A DNA stretch of 9,182 nt from Nanobdellota archaeon (GTDB lineage: Archaea; Nanobdellota; Nanobdellia; Woesearchaeales; UBA12501), in NCBI GenBank assembly GCA_018812465.1, contig JAHJCS010000073.1, positions 1-9,182 of the forward strand, read 5' to 3'. Made by a program: the position numbers and the translations under genes. Below, piece after piece: positions 1 through 5,580 of this stretch. Each line of letters starts with the position of its first letter. The first letter of the stretch is position 1. The notes under the pieces were generated by a model. That model saw only the letters and a program-made list of their open reading frames with translations, had not been told where the DNA came from and searched no databases.

Positions 1-105
1 CTTTGTCTTTGTGAGTATGTTCTCCTCAATGTCGCCGAAATATTCTCCATTATCAGTGAATACTTTCATGTTGTATGTGCTGGATATCTTTTGCATCTTT
101 AGCAT
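1..105 (-). CDS. PRC-barrel-like domain protein, N-terminal part (cut by window edge)
   Basis: The first 35 codons of a minus-strand gene run off the left edge. The peptide begins MLKMQKISSTYNMKVFTDNG and continues EYFGDIEE. The pattern of a start residue run, then MxVFTDNGEYFGxIEE, resembles the first beta-strands of small archaeal PRC-barrel proteins, which are cytoplasmic and of poorly known function (RNA- or division-related roles have been proposed for relatives). The start is well supported: a GGAGGGG Shine-Dalgarno sits 5 bases before the ATG, and a BRE/TATA element lies about 47 bases upstream. Only a quarter to a half of the usual domain is visible, so the family call is by resemblance; the existence of the gene is much surer than its name. 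Confidence 0.65.
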   Translation of the reverse strand, partial: MLKMQKISSTYNMKVFTDNGEYFGDIEENILTKTK

Positions 106-110
106 TGTGA

Positions 111-117
111 CCCCTCC
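111..117 (-). promoter_or_regulatory. Shine-Dalgarno of the PRC-barrel-like gene
   Basis: On the minus strand this reads GGAGGGG, preceded by AAA, five bases before the ATG at 105. It fixes the start codon. A strong SD here contrasts with the leaderless-looking genes on the other strand. Confidence 0.7.
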
Positions 118-150
118 TTTGATGAGTTACCCATTATTGGAGAGTAGGAC

Positions 151-165
151 TATTTAAAGGTTTCG
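151..165 (-). promoter_or_regulatory. Archaeal BRE + TATA box for the PRC-barrel-like gene
   Basis: The minus strand reads CGAAACCTTTAAATA, a good match to an archaeal BRE followed by a TATA box. A transcript starting about 25 bases downstream would begin near position 127-130 and give a leader of about 22-25 bases carrying the Shine-Dalgarno. A second A/T-rich stretch (TTATATATTTT, about 166-176) lies just upstream and is less well placed. Confidence 0.6.
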
Positions 166-197
166 AAAATATATAAGGCTTTAAAGAGCCTTAAATC

Positions 198-218
198 CTG
201 TTTTCTGTCTGTTTTCTG
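198..218 (+). repeat. Short tandem direct repeat in the divergent promoter region
   Basis: CTGTTTTCTG occurs twice, at 198-207 and 209-218, with an 11-base period (one helical turn). The second copy also forms a short inverted repeat with CAGAAA at 229-234 (TTTCTG at 213-218, 10-base loop). It lies between the TATA boxes of the PRC-barrel-like and TraB-family genes, where a regulator could bind. Confidence 0.45.
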
Positions 219-255
219 GAAGGTTATTCAGAAACACTCTGGTCTTTACACTAAA

Positions 256-265
256 CTTTTTAAAT
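256..265 (+). promoter_or_regulatory. Archaeal TATA box for the TraB-family gene
   Basis: TTTTTAAATA, preceded by CTAAAC as a possible BRE, is centred about 26 bases before the ATG at 287. Transcription would start at or within a few bases of the start codon, so the mRNA is probably leaderless; no Shine-Dalgarno is visible. The 181 bases between the two divergent start codons hold the two promoters and one short repeat, and no gene I can support. Confidence 0.65.
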
Positions 266-286
266 AAAGCTCTTAAATTAGGGTAT

Positions 287-1012
287 ATGAAATACAAGAA
301 CCTGATGCTTATAGGAACAAGCCATATCTCAAAAGACAGCATAAAAGAGGTTAGGGATGCTATTGAGAATAACAATCCAGCTATTGTTGCAGTAGAGCTT
401 GATGCAAACCGTTACTGGTCTATGAGAAAGCAGTCCAAGAGCAAGACAAGCATAAGAGACATATTTCATATAGGTGTTGTCGGGTTTCTTTTTGCTATTC
501 TTGGCAGATGGGCCCAGAAAAAGCTTGGCAAGCTTGTTGGAGTCATGCCTGGATCAGAGATGATGACTGCCATAAAATCTGCGCAGAAAGCCAAGTCCCA
601 GATAAAGCTCATAGACCAGGACATAACAATCACATTAAGAAGGCTATCAAAATCAATAACCTGGAGAGAGAAAGGCAGGTTCATTCTGGACATACTAAAA
701 TCCATAGTCTTCAGAAAGAGTGAAATGAAACGACTGGGCATAGAGGATCTTGACCTTTCCAAAGTGCCTCCAAAGAAACTTATCAAGAAGCTGATATCAG
801 AGTTCAGAAAGAGCTACCCTAATGCTTACCGGGTCCTTGTGACAGAGAGGAACGAGGTCATGGCAATAAGGCTTGCAAAGCTCATGGATGATAACTCAGA
901 AAAGCTGATTGTTGCTGTCGTGGGCGCAGGCCATGAAGAGGAGATGATCAGCCTGATAAGGAAGTTCCAGAGCAAGAAGAAGATAATCTACTCTTTCACT
1001 GTCAGCACATAA
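287..1012 (+). CDS. TraB/PrgY/GumN (TIKI-like) family protein
   Basis: This is a 241-residue member of the TraB family, which includes PrgY (pheromone shutdown in Enterococcus) and the TIKI metalloproteases; the archaeal role is unknown. Visible family signatures are GTSH at residues 10-13, a conserved Glu in VAVELD (E37), a PGSEM segment (88-92), IDQDI (109-113), the VTERN motif (185-189) and the second Gx2H motif, GAGH (213-216). In TIKI-type enzymes the two Gx2H motifs and a Glu build the metal site, so catalytic competence is plausible but inferred. A hydrophobic patch at 62-73 is too short and polar-flanked to be a sure membrane helix. Many archaeal homologues, as I recall them, carry a C-terminal membrane region after GxGH; this one ends about 25 residues after it and would be soluble. 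The start follows the TATA box directly. The gene appears to be a single transcription unit. Confidence 0.85.
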   Translation: MKYKNLMLIGTSHISKDSIKEVRDAIENNNPAIVAVELDANRYWSMRKQSKSKTSIRDIFHIGVVGFLFAILGRWAQKKLGKLVGVMPGSEMMTAIKSAQKAKSQIKLIDQDITITLRRLSKSITWREKGRFILDILKSIVFRKSEMKRLGIEDLDLSKVPPKKLIKKLISEFRKSYPNAYRVLVTERNEVMAIRLAKLMDDNSEKLIVAVVGAGHEEEMISLIRKFQSKKKIIYSFTVST

Positions 1013-1081
1013 TCAATCACATCAGTTAATTTAACAGTTAGTGCACAGGTTTCAGAACATAACAAATCCAACAACAAACTA

Positions 1082-1089
1082 TTTAAATA
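1082..1089 (+). promoter_or_regulatory. Archaeal TATA box for the M50-like operon
   Basis: TTTAAATA, with flanking ACTA and AAAG, is centred about 25 bases before the ATG at 1110. This spacing puts the transcription start on the ATG. It argues against the upstream in-frame GTG at 1041, which lies before the TATA box and would not be on the transcript. Confidence 0.65.
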
Positions 1090-1109
1090 AAAGAGGTATA
1101 GATATTACA

Positions 1110-1862
1110 ATGGGAAATCCCATAGACCAGTTCGCAAGTGTGTGGTATGCCATAAAGAAATATTATGGCTTTGACAAGGATGAGATAAAAGGGATTGTTA
1201 TAACCGTCATTATACTTGCGTTCATAGTGTCCTTTGATGAATGGGGTGTAACTACATTTGATTTCTTGTATGGCCTCAGGAATTTCTTTAATTCAATGCT
1301 CATAATCCTTCTGAGTTTCCTGATCTATCTTTCAGCCCAGAGAATCACTGCAATAAAGAGCGGTTTTAAGGCTGAGTGGAGAGTATGGATCTACGGACTG
1401 ATCATAGGTCTGATACTTGTGTTTGTTTCAAGAGGCAAGCTATGGTTCCTTGCTCCTGGAGGAGTGATTGTCTATCACATGGCAGGCCATAGGATATGCT
1501 CTTTTAGGTATGGCCTGAACTACTGGCCTCTTGGCATGTCTGCCATAATGGGACCTATTGCCTGCGCCCTATTGGCTATATTCTTCAAGATACTCCTCAC
1601 AATATTTCCTGCCAATGTTCTTCTTGACAAGGCAATGAGAATCAATGTCTGGATAGCTATCACAAATATGATTCCTATACCTCCTCTTGATGGAAGCAAT
1701 ATGTTCTTTGCATCAAGGATGGTCTATATCTTCATATTCGGGTTTGTGCTTGGCACATTAGTCCCTATACTACTCAACATAAATGTCCTGTACTCACTGC
1801 TGATAGGCCTTGTTGTAGGATTTGTGCTATGGCAGCTTCTTTTTTGGACATTGGAGAGATAG
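1110..1862 (+). CDS. Site-2-protease (M50)-like membrane protein with degenerate HExxH
   Basis: This 250-residue integral membrane protein resembles archaeal M50/site-2 proteases. Hydrophobic helices lie near 26-41, 62-77, 93-107, 145-168, 180-190 and 205-245. The second M50 motif is intact: N186 followed by PIPPLDGSNMF, with the metal-ligand Asp at 194. The GFKAEWRVW segment (85-93), LAPGGV (114-119) and a Gly-Pro at 148-149 also match the family order. The first motif does not: counting back from GFKAEW, the HExxH position reads YLSAQ (73-77), so two His ligands and the catalytic Glu are missing. An HMAGH at 123-127 looks similar but lies in the wrong part of the fold and lacks Glu. It is therefore probably a pseudoprotease, though I infer this from alignment by eye. 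ATG 1110 was chosen over GTG 1041 because the TATA box lies between them. It is the first gene of a unit of three. Confidence 0.8.
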   Translation: MGNPIDQFASVWYAIKKYYGFDKDEIKGIVITVIILAFIVSFDEWGVTTFDFLYGLRNFFNSMLIILLSFLIYLSAQRITAIKSGFKAEWRVWIYGLIIGLILVFVSRGKLWFLAPGGVIVYHMAGHRICSFRYGLNYWPLGMSAIMGPIACALLAIFFKILLTIFPANVLLDKAMRINVWIAITNMIPIPPLDGSNMFFASRMVYIFIFGFVLGTLVPILLNINVLYSLLIGLVVGFVLWQLLFWTLER

Positions 1863-2201
1863 ATGATGAACCTATTCAAGCTATACAATAAAAAAGGTGA
1901 AGGATTCCTTGACAACTGGGTAGAGATATTTTTCCTTATCCTCCTGATAATCGGCTTTGTCATATCAGTAAGCATAGGAAGCGCTTTTTTCAGCTATGTA
2001 GTGATATTCTTGTTTGGTCTGATGGCTGGAAGGTTCTTGCAGCTCAGGAAGAACATGGTTCCTTTCTACCTTGTTGTCCTGGGGCTTCTTGTGGGGTATA
2101 TTCTTGGATCAAGATACGGCAACTGGAAGATCATAATATTCTGCTTTCTGCTGGGAACAGCAATAAGCTGGTATGCTCATGAGAAAGAGTACCTTAGGTA
2201 G
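1863..2201 (+). CDS. Small four-helix membrane protein of unknown function
   Basis: I do not recognise this 112-residue protein. It has a short polar, basic N-terminus (NKKGEGFLDNW, 9-19), four likely membrane helices (about 20-40, 43-58, 66-83 and 88-104) and a charged C-terminal tail HEKEYLR. A basic loop, RFLQLRKN, separates helices two and three. There are no metal-binding or catalytic motifs. Its ATG directly abuts the TAG of the M50-like gene, and GGAG six bases upstream serves as ribosome site; a second ATG follows at once (1866) and cannot be excluded. The tight linkage suggests it is made with, and may associate with, the M50-like protein, which is inference only. Confidence 0.75.
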   Translation: MMNLFKLYNKKGEGFLDNWVEIFFLILLIIGFVISVSIGSAFFSYVVIFLFGLMAGRFLQLRKNMVPFYLVVLGLLVGYILGSRYGNWKIIIFCFLLGTAISWYAHEKEYLR

Positions 2202-2206
2202 ATTCT

Positions 2207-2785
2207 ATGATAGAAGTCAAGAAGATTTCTGATAATGTATGGAAGTTCACAGGCACAGATGCAGTGAATGTTTATTTCATAGGCCTTGATGAAATGAAGA
2301 TAGTCATAGATGCAGGCAACAGAGCAGACAGACAGCAGCTAGAGAAACTGCTTGGAGCGCTTGTGGACTTAAAGACTGTTGATACTGTGATATTCACTCA
2401 CCTCCATTATGATCACATCGGAAATTTTGATCTGTTTCCCAAAGCAGAGTTCTATGCCTCTGCAAAAGAGATATCTGATTATGAGAAGAAACGCGAGGAT
2501 GCTATCCTTAACCCCACTATAACTGACAAGTTCAATGTGAAGCTCAAGCCCCTGCCCGAGAAGATAGGGCCTCTGGAGGTTGTTGAGGTTCCAGGCCACA
2601 CTTCAGGCTCGGTATGCTTATTATATCCAGAGAAAAGGATACTTTTTTCAGGTGATACAATGTTTGCAAAGAAGCAGCTTGGCAGAACAGACCTTCCGAC
2701 ATCTGCTCCTGGAAAGATGAATGATTCCTTGATAAAGCTCCTGAAATATGACTTTAAGATTCTTGCTCCTGGGCATGATTATTGA
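2207..2785 (+). CDS. MBL-fold (metallo-beta-lactamase superfamily) hydrolase
   Basis: This 192-residue protein has a complete MBL metal site: THLHYDH (H65, H67, D69, H70), H131 in VPGHTSG, D150 in SGDTMF and H190 in the C-terminal APGHDY. Together these make a two-metal hydrolase of the glyoxalase II-like group. GRTDLP at 159-164 resembles the loop of hydroxyacylglutathione hydrolases and persulfide dioxygenases, but the substrate cannot be told from sequence. The protein ends two residues after the last ligand, so it is a minimal version lacking the C-terminal helical domain of true glyoxalase II. No signal peptide is seen, so it is cytoplasmic. It starts 5 bases after the previous stop codon behind a weak AGGT and is the last gene of the unit that begins at 1110. 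Confidence 0.9.
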   Translation: MIEVKKISDNVWKFTGTDAVNVYFIGLDEMKIVIDAGNRADRQQLEKLLGALVDLKTVDTVIFTHLHYDHIGNFDLFPKAEFYASAKEISDYEKKREDAILNPTITDKFNVKLKPLPEKIGPLEVVEVPGHTSGSVCLLYPEKRILFSGDTMFAKKQLGRTDLPTSAPGKMNDSLIKLLKYDFKILAPGHDY

Positions 2786-2787
2786 GA

Positions 2788-2793
2788 TTTTTT
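2788..2793 (+). terminator. Oligo-T stretch after the MBL-fold gene
   Basis: Six consecutive T residues begin three bases after the MBL stop codon. Archaeal polymerases often terminate on such U-tracts without a hairpin, and a new promoter follows, so this is a plausible end of the three-gene unit. Confidence 0.4.
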
Positions 2794-2825
2794 CACAACC
2801 CACTGGACATCAGCAGTCAAAAGCG

Positions 2826-2832
2826 TTTTAAA
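2826..2832 (+). promoter_or_regulatory. Archaeal TATA box for the YprB-like exonuclease
   Basis: TTTTAAA, preceded by TCAAAAGCG as a possible BRE, is centred about 26 bases upstream of the ATG at 2855. This predicts a leaderless message and separates this gene from the upstream unit. Confidence 0.55.
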
Positions 2833-2854
2833 CTCCTTTCTTTCAGGCATCATA

Positions 2855-3598
2855 ATGATAAGAAAATCCTTTATTTTCCTTGACAGAGTAGGACTGAGAA
2901 AAGAGAAGAGCATATGGAATCAGGGAATAGATGATTGGGATAATTTCATCAGCAAGAGCAAGGTCAAAGGTGTAGGTGCAAGAAAACCATTATTTGATAG
3001 GCAGATAAACAGCCTAAGAAAAGCACTCTATGGCCAGGATGCTTCATACTTGAAGAGCGCAATACCTCGTTCTGAGGCCTGGAGGCTCTATGATTTCTTC
3101 AAGGATGAGGCTGTTTTCCTTGACATTGAGACAGCTCATTATTATGGCTACATCACAGTCATAGGCCTTTATGATGGATATAATACCAAGATGATGATAA
3201 AGGACATAAACCTTGACAAGAACATCCTGAAGAAAGAGCTCGCTAAATACAAGCTCATTGTGACATTCAATGGCAGTTCATTCGATCTTCCAGTGATTGA
3301 GAGATATTTCCAGGGAGTTATTCCTGATGTGCCTCACATTGACCTCAGGCATGTGTGCTCAAGGATAGGCCTGACTGGCGGACTGAAATCAATTGAGAAG
3401 CAGCTGAATATCAAAAGGCTGCCTGAGCTTGAGCATGTTACTGGAGAGGATGCTGCAGAGCTTTGGAGGACATTTAAGGCAACAGGTGATGATTATTACC
3501 TTGACCTACTCATAAAATATAATGAAGAGGATATAATAAACTTAAAGCCAATAGCTGATTTTGCTGTCAAAGAGTTATGGAATAAGATAAGAAATTAA
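2855..3598 (+). CDS. YprB-like RNase H-fold 3'-5' exonuclease
   Basis: This 247-residue protein carries an RNase_H_2/YprB-type exonuclease domain at about 84-243, after an 80-residue N-terminal segment that is common in this group. DEDDy-type motifs are visible: Exo I FLDIET (D90, E92), Exo II TFNGSSFDLPVIE (D144) and Exo III YNEEDIINL (Y222, D226). IDLRHV (162-167) and a GGLKSIEKQL helix (175-184) also fit the family. All four acidic ligands and the Tyr are present, so it should act as a metal-dependent exonuclease on single-stranded nucleic acid; the substrate is unknown. Bacterial YprB has additional C-terminal repeats that are absent here. It sits on its own promoter, faces the convergent minus-strand genes and shows no functional link with them. 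Confidence 0.85.
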   Translation: MIRKSFIFLDRVGLRKEKSIWNQGIDDWDNFISKSKVKGVGARKPLFDRQINSLRKALYGQDASYLKSAIPRSEAWRLYDFFKDEAVFLDIETAHYYGYITVIGLYDGYNTKMMIKDINLDKNILKKELAKYKLIVTFNGSSFDLPVIERYFQGVIPDVPHIDLRHVCSRIGLTGGLKSIEKQLNIKRLPELEHVTGEDAAELWRTFKATGDDYYLDLLIKYNEEDIINLKPIADFAVKELWNKIRN

Positions 3599-3609
3599 AA
3601 TACAATAAA

Positions 3610-3631
3610 AAATAATATTCAAGAATTATTT
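3610..3631. terminator. AT-rich hairpin between convergent genes
   Basis: A 7-base-pair stem (3610-3616 with 3625-3631) and 8-base loop lies between the exonuclease stop and the end of the microgene. On the plus strand it is followed by a T/C-rich tract (3629-3652). On the minus strand it runs into ATTTTTTATTGTATTTTAA. It could stop transcription from both sides. The stem is all A-T and weak, and overlaps the microgene stop codon, so the oligo-T tracts may be the real signal. Confidence 0.35.
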
Positions 3632-3679
3632 CTTCTTTGCTTTTTTCTTTTTGGCTGGTCCGCAGCATCCGCATGACAT
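3626..3679 (-). CDS. 17-residue Cys/Lys-rich microprotein
   Basis: This microgene encodes MSCGCCGPAKKKKAKKK. An N-terminal CGCC cluster (C3, C5, C6) is followed by a nearly pure lysine tail. Support for translation is strong for so short an ORF: AGGAGGTG, a full-length complement of the 16S anti-Shine-Dalgarno sequence, lies 5 bases before the ATG, and the ORF fills the gap with a proper TAA stop. It follows the permease stop codon by 34 bases on the same strand and may be co-transcribed with it, or use an A/T-rich element (about 3717-3732) as its own promoter. Three thiols in six residues suggest soft-metal or metal-cluster binding, and the Lys tail suggests contact with nucleic acid or membrane; both are inference. 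I know no named family for it. Because it comes after, not before, a gene, a leader-peptide role is unlikely. Confidence 0.6.
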   Translation of the reverse strand: MSCGCCGPAKKKKAKKK

Positions 3680-3684
3680 ATTCA

Positions 3685-3692
3685 CACCTCCT
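3685..3692 (-). promoter_or_regulatory. Full-length Shine-Dalgarno of the microgene
   Basis: The minus strand reads AGGAGGTG, complementary to the CACCTCCT anti-Shine-Dalgarno of 16S rRNA over eight bases, and is spaced 5 bases from the ATG at 3679. It is the strongest ribosome-binding site in the window and the main evidence that the 17-codon ORF is translated. Confidence 0.7.
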
Positions 3693-3713
3693 GATATTAA
3701 AGTATCGTAACTA

Positions 3714-4886
3714 CTATAATAATATATTGAATAAAATACCTAACAATATGACCTGAGGCACTGTTATTATCGGAAGCCATATTGCTGCTTTCTTGCCTAT
3801 ATTTGTCCAGATAAGCCCTATTTCAGTATAATCTGTGACTACTCCTGCCATCAGGAAGACAAAGCTGTTTCCGAATGCTCCTGTCTGCTTGAATATCTCA
3901 AATGCCATTGGAGAGCTTCCTTCTGAGCAGACCTCTATTATTGTTGCTATACCCAGAGTGACTAGCAGTCCAAGCATGCTTGCACCCATATATTTCATGA
4001 AAAAATCCTGCGGCACAAAAGCTCTTGCAAAACTTGCCAGTATCATTCCAATCAGTATCCACCAGAGGACCATTTTTGTAAGTGCCCATGAACCATTGGC
4101 AACTCCTTTTACGTCTTCTTTTATGTTCTTTGCAGTGAATTTGTATTTCTTCCATCTTTTGCTTACATCTGCCCAGATATCAAGATTATTATGCACTTGC
4201 CTATCCTCTCCTACTTTGCATTTGTCACACTCAACCATACCTTTCCTCTCAAGCACCTGGTAGATGAGTCCTGTTGTTATTGCAATGAAGATTGCGCCGA
4301 ACACAATGAACAATGCATTTATTCCGAAAAAGCTGAACAGAAGCACGGTTATGGGGAGGTTTGCCCATGGTGATGCAAGAAGAAACGCAACAACAGAGGA
4401 GGTGTTGGCTCCTTTTTTGTAAAGCTCTATTGCAATCGCAAGTATTCCATGGCTGCATGCAGACATCAGGAAACCAAATATCACTGCATAAGCTATTGTC
4501 CTCTTCTTGTGGCGTGAGAGGTATTTCTCAATATATTCTCTAGGAACAAAACGGTCAATTATTCCTCCAAGCAAGAATCCAAGAAGTATAGCCCACCATA
4601 TGAGTTTAAGATAATCTAACAATGCATCAAAGACAGGATTAAGGAATTTAACATAATAAGACACAATAAAAAGCAGGATAGACCCAATTATCAGCAGATA
4701 GAACGGCTGCTTGTACCATGACTTGCCTTTTCCGATATCGCATGTGGGGCAGTACTTGTCCTCTGCCTGGATATGATGCTGTTTCTCATACTTCTTTATG
4801 CAGTTCTCTGAGCAGAAATAGTGGCCATAGGTTTTGATGTGGCCTTCCATGCCGCATACTGGATCTATTTTTTTATCTTTAACCAT
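3714..4886 (-). CDS. ArsP/DUF318-type permease with N-terminal TRASH (YHS-like) metal-binding domain
   Basis: This 390-residue membrane transporter has an unusual Cys-rich front end. Residues 7-35 form a TRASH/YHS-like module (DPVCGM, then YFCSENC; C11, C25, C29). A CPTC pair follows (C46, C49), then about eight membrane helices (roughly 62-79, 94-110, 131-153, 164-186, 188-209, 269-288, 302-318, 335-351 and 367-389 are hydrophobic). The family's paired Cys-containing helix motifs appear as MSACSHG (141-147, C144) and EVCSEGSSP (318-326, C320). The cytosolic loop between the two halves carries another pair, CDKC (220-223). PF03773-type permeases include the organoarsenical exporter ArsP and Cu/Zn efflux proteins, so efflux of a soft metal or metalloid is likely, with the ion unknown. 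The start lies 31 bases after the dcd stop with only a weak GGAAA ribosome site and no good TATA box, so read-through from dcd is likely. Confidence 0.85.
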   Translation of the reverse strand: MVKDKKIDPVCGMEGHIKTYGHYFCSENCIKKYEKQHHIQAEDKYCPTCDIGKGKSWYKQPFYLLIIGSILLFIVSYYVKFLNPVFDALLDYLKLIWWAILLGFLLGGIIDRFVPREYIEKYLSRHKKRTIAYAVIFGFLMSACSHGILAIAIELYKKGANTSSVVAFLLASPWANLPITVLLFSFFGINALFIVFGAIFIAITTGLIYQVLERKGMVECDKCKVGEDRQVHNNLDIWADVSKRWKKYKFTAKNIKEDVKGVANGSWALTKMVLWWILIGMILASFARAFVPQDFFMKYMGASMLGLLVTLGIATIIEVCSEGSSPMAFEIFKQTGAFGNSFVFLMAGVVTDYTEIGLIWTNIGKKAAIWLPIITVPQVILLGILFNILL

Positions 4887-4917
4887 CTCTTTTTCCAGGC
4901 ATTATAATCCCTGATCC

Positions 4918-5487
4918 CTATTTTACATTATCAAGGGAAATCTTGCTTATTCCTGGATCTTTTTGATCATGATATTTTGATTCTTTCCTTTTGTTGTAAG
5001 GATTCTCTGCAGGGCTGCTCATCATCTCAAATGTGAGCTGGCATATCCTTGAACCTGGCCAGAGTTTGACAGGCACCTTGCTTATGTTGGCCATCTCAAG
5101 AGTCAGCCTTCCCTGGAATCCAGGATGAACAGAACCTGCTGTTGAATGCACCACAATGCCCAACCTTCCCCATGAACTTCTTCCATCAAGCCTTGCTATC
5201 ATTGTGTCAGGCACCTTGACATATTCTCTTGTTGTTGCAAGTATGAACTCTCCAGGATGTATTATAAAAGCTTCATCTTCAGTCTTCTCAACAAGGTCCA
5301 TAAGATGATCAATATTCCCTTGTCTTGGATCAACATGAGTCACTTCAGAGTGCTTGAATATCCTGAATTCATTGCCGAGTCTTAGGTCAACAGAAGAAGG
5401 CCCTATCTGGTCTTCAGTCATATTCTCTATGACAATATCTCTTTTCTTTATAGCAGCTTTTATGTCCCTGTCGCTTAATACAACCAT
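4918..5487 (-). CDS. dcd: dCTP deaminase
   Basis: This 189-residue enzyme deaminates dCTP to dUTP, feeding dUMP and thymidylate synthesis. It forms trimers of the dUTPase fold. Clear family features are PSSVDLRLG (30-38), the nucleotide-binding GRSSWGRLG (102-110), HSTAG then HPGF (114-124), the catalytic Glu in LTLEMAN (E131), PGSRICQL (144-151) and the C-terminal lid pattern Y164..K171-Y172..Q175. Some archaeal homologues also cleave dUTP to dUMP in the same site; I cannot tell by eye which type this is. No dUTPase gene is seen in the window, which would be covered if the enzyme were bifunctional. It has its own promoter and an AGGTGG ribosome site 6-7 bases before the ATG. It lies downstream of the ribonucleotide reductase genes on the same strand, consistent with a shared dNTP-supply role. 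Confidence 0.93.
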   Translation of the reverse strand: MVVLSDRDIKAAIKKRDIVIENMTEDQIGPSSVDLRLGNEFRIFKHSEVTHVDPRQGNIDHLMDLVEKTEDEAFIIHPGEFILATTREYVKVPDTMIARLDGRSSWGRLGIVVHSTAGSVHPGFQGRLTLEMANISKVPVKLWPGSRICQLTFEMMSSPAENPYNKRKESKYHDQKDPGISKISLDNVK

Positions 5488-5510
5488 TTACCCCACCTAT
5501 CAATGCTTAT

Positions 5511-5528
5511 TATATATAAGTTTAAAAG
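5511..5528 (-). promoter_or_regulatory. Archaeal promoter for dcd (two overlapping TATA-like elements)
   Basis: The minus strand reads CTTTTAAAC followed by TTATATATA. The first element would start transcription about 12 bases before the dcd ATG, leaving room for the ribosome site GGTGG (about 5493-5498). The second would give a nearly leaderless message. The 93-base gap between nrdG and dcd holds only this promoter and no gene. Confidence 0.55.
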
Positions 5529-5580
5529 GTTTTTGGTGGTCTAAATACACCTAAAGATCAATATAATCTCATTACCTGCT

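Noticed and set aside
466..786. Long open frames opposite TraB, nrdD, the permease and others (for example 466-786 minus, 7595-7972 plus)
   Set aside because: They are antisense to well-supported genes, have no recognisable domains, and lack ribosome sites or promoters.
1041..1109. In-frame GTG at 1041 as a longer start for the M50-like gene
   Set aside because: The TATA box at 1082-1089 lies inside the extension and fits a leaderless start at ATG 1110. The added 23 residues are polar and unlike the family.
1479..1493. HMAGH in the M50-like protein as its true catalytic HExxH
   Set aside because: It lacks the Glu and lies after the LAPGGV segment, whereas family HExxH precedes the GFKAEW-like segment. 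It is kept only as an alternative in the findings.
4886..4907. TTATAATG upstream of the permease as a TATA box
   Set aside because: It is centred only about 17 bases from the ATG, too close for an archaeal promoter. Read-through from dcd is simpler.
5488..5580. NrdR-box in front of dcd
   Set aside because: The TATATATA stretch is part of the TATA region. The flanking C and G that define the bacterial NrdR box are absent, and no paired second box exists.
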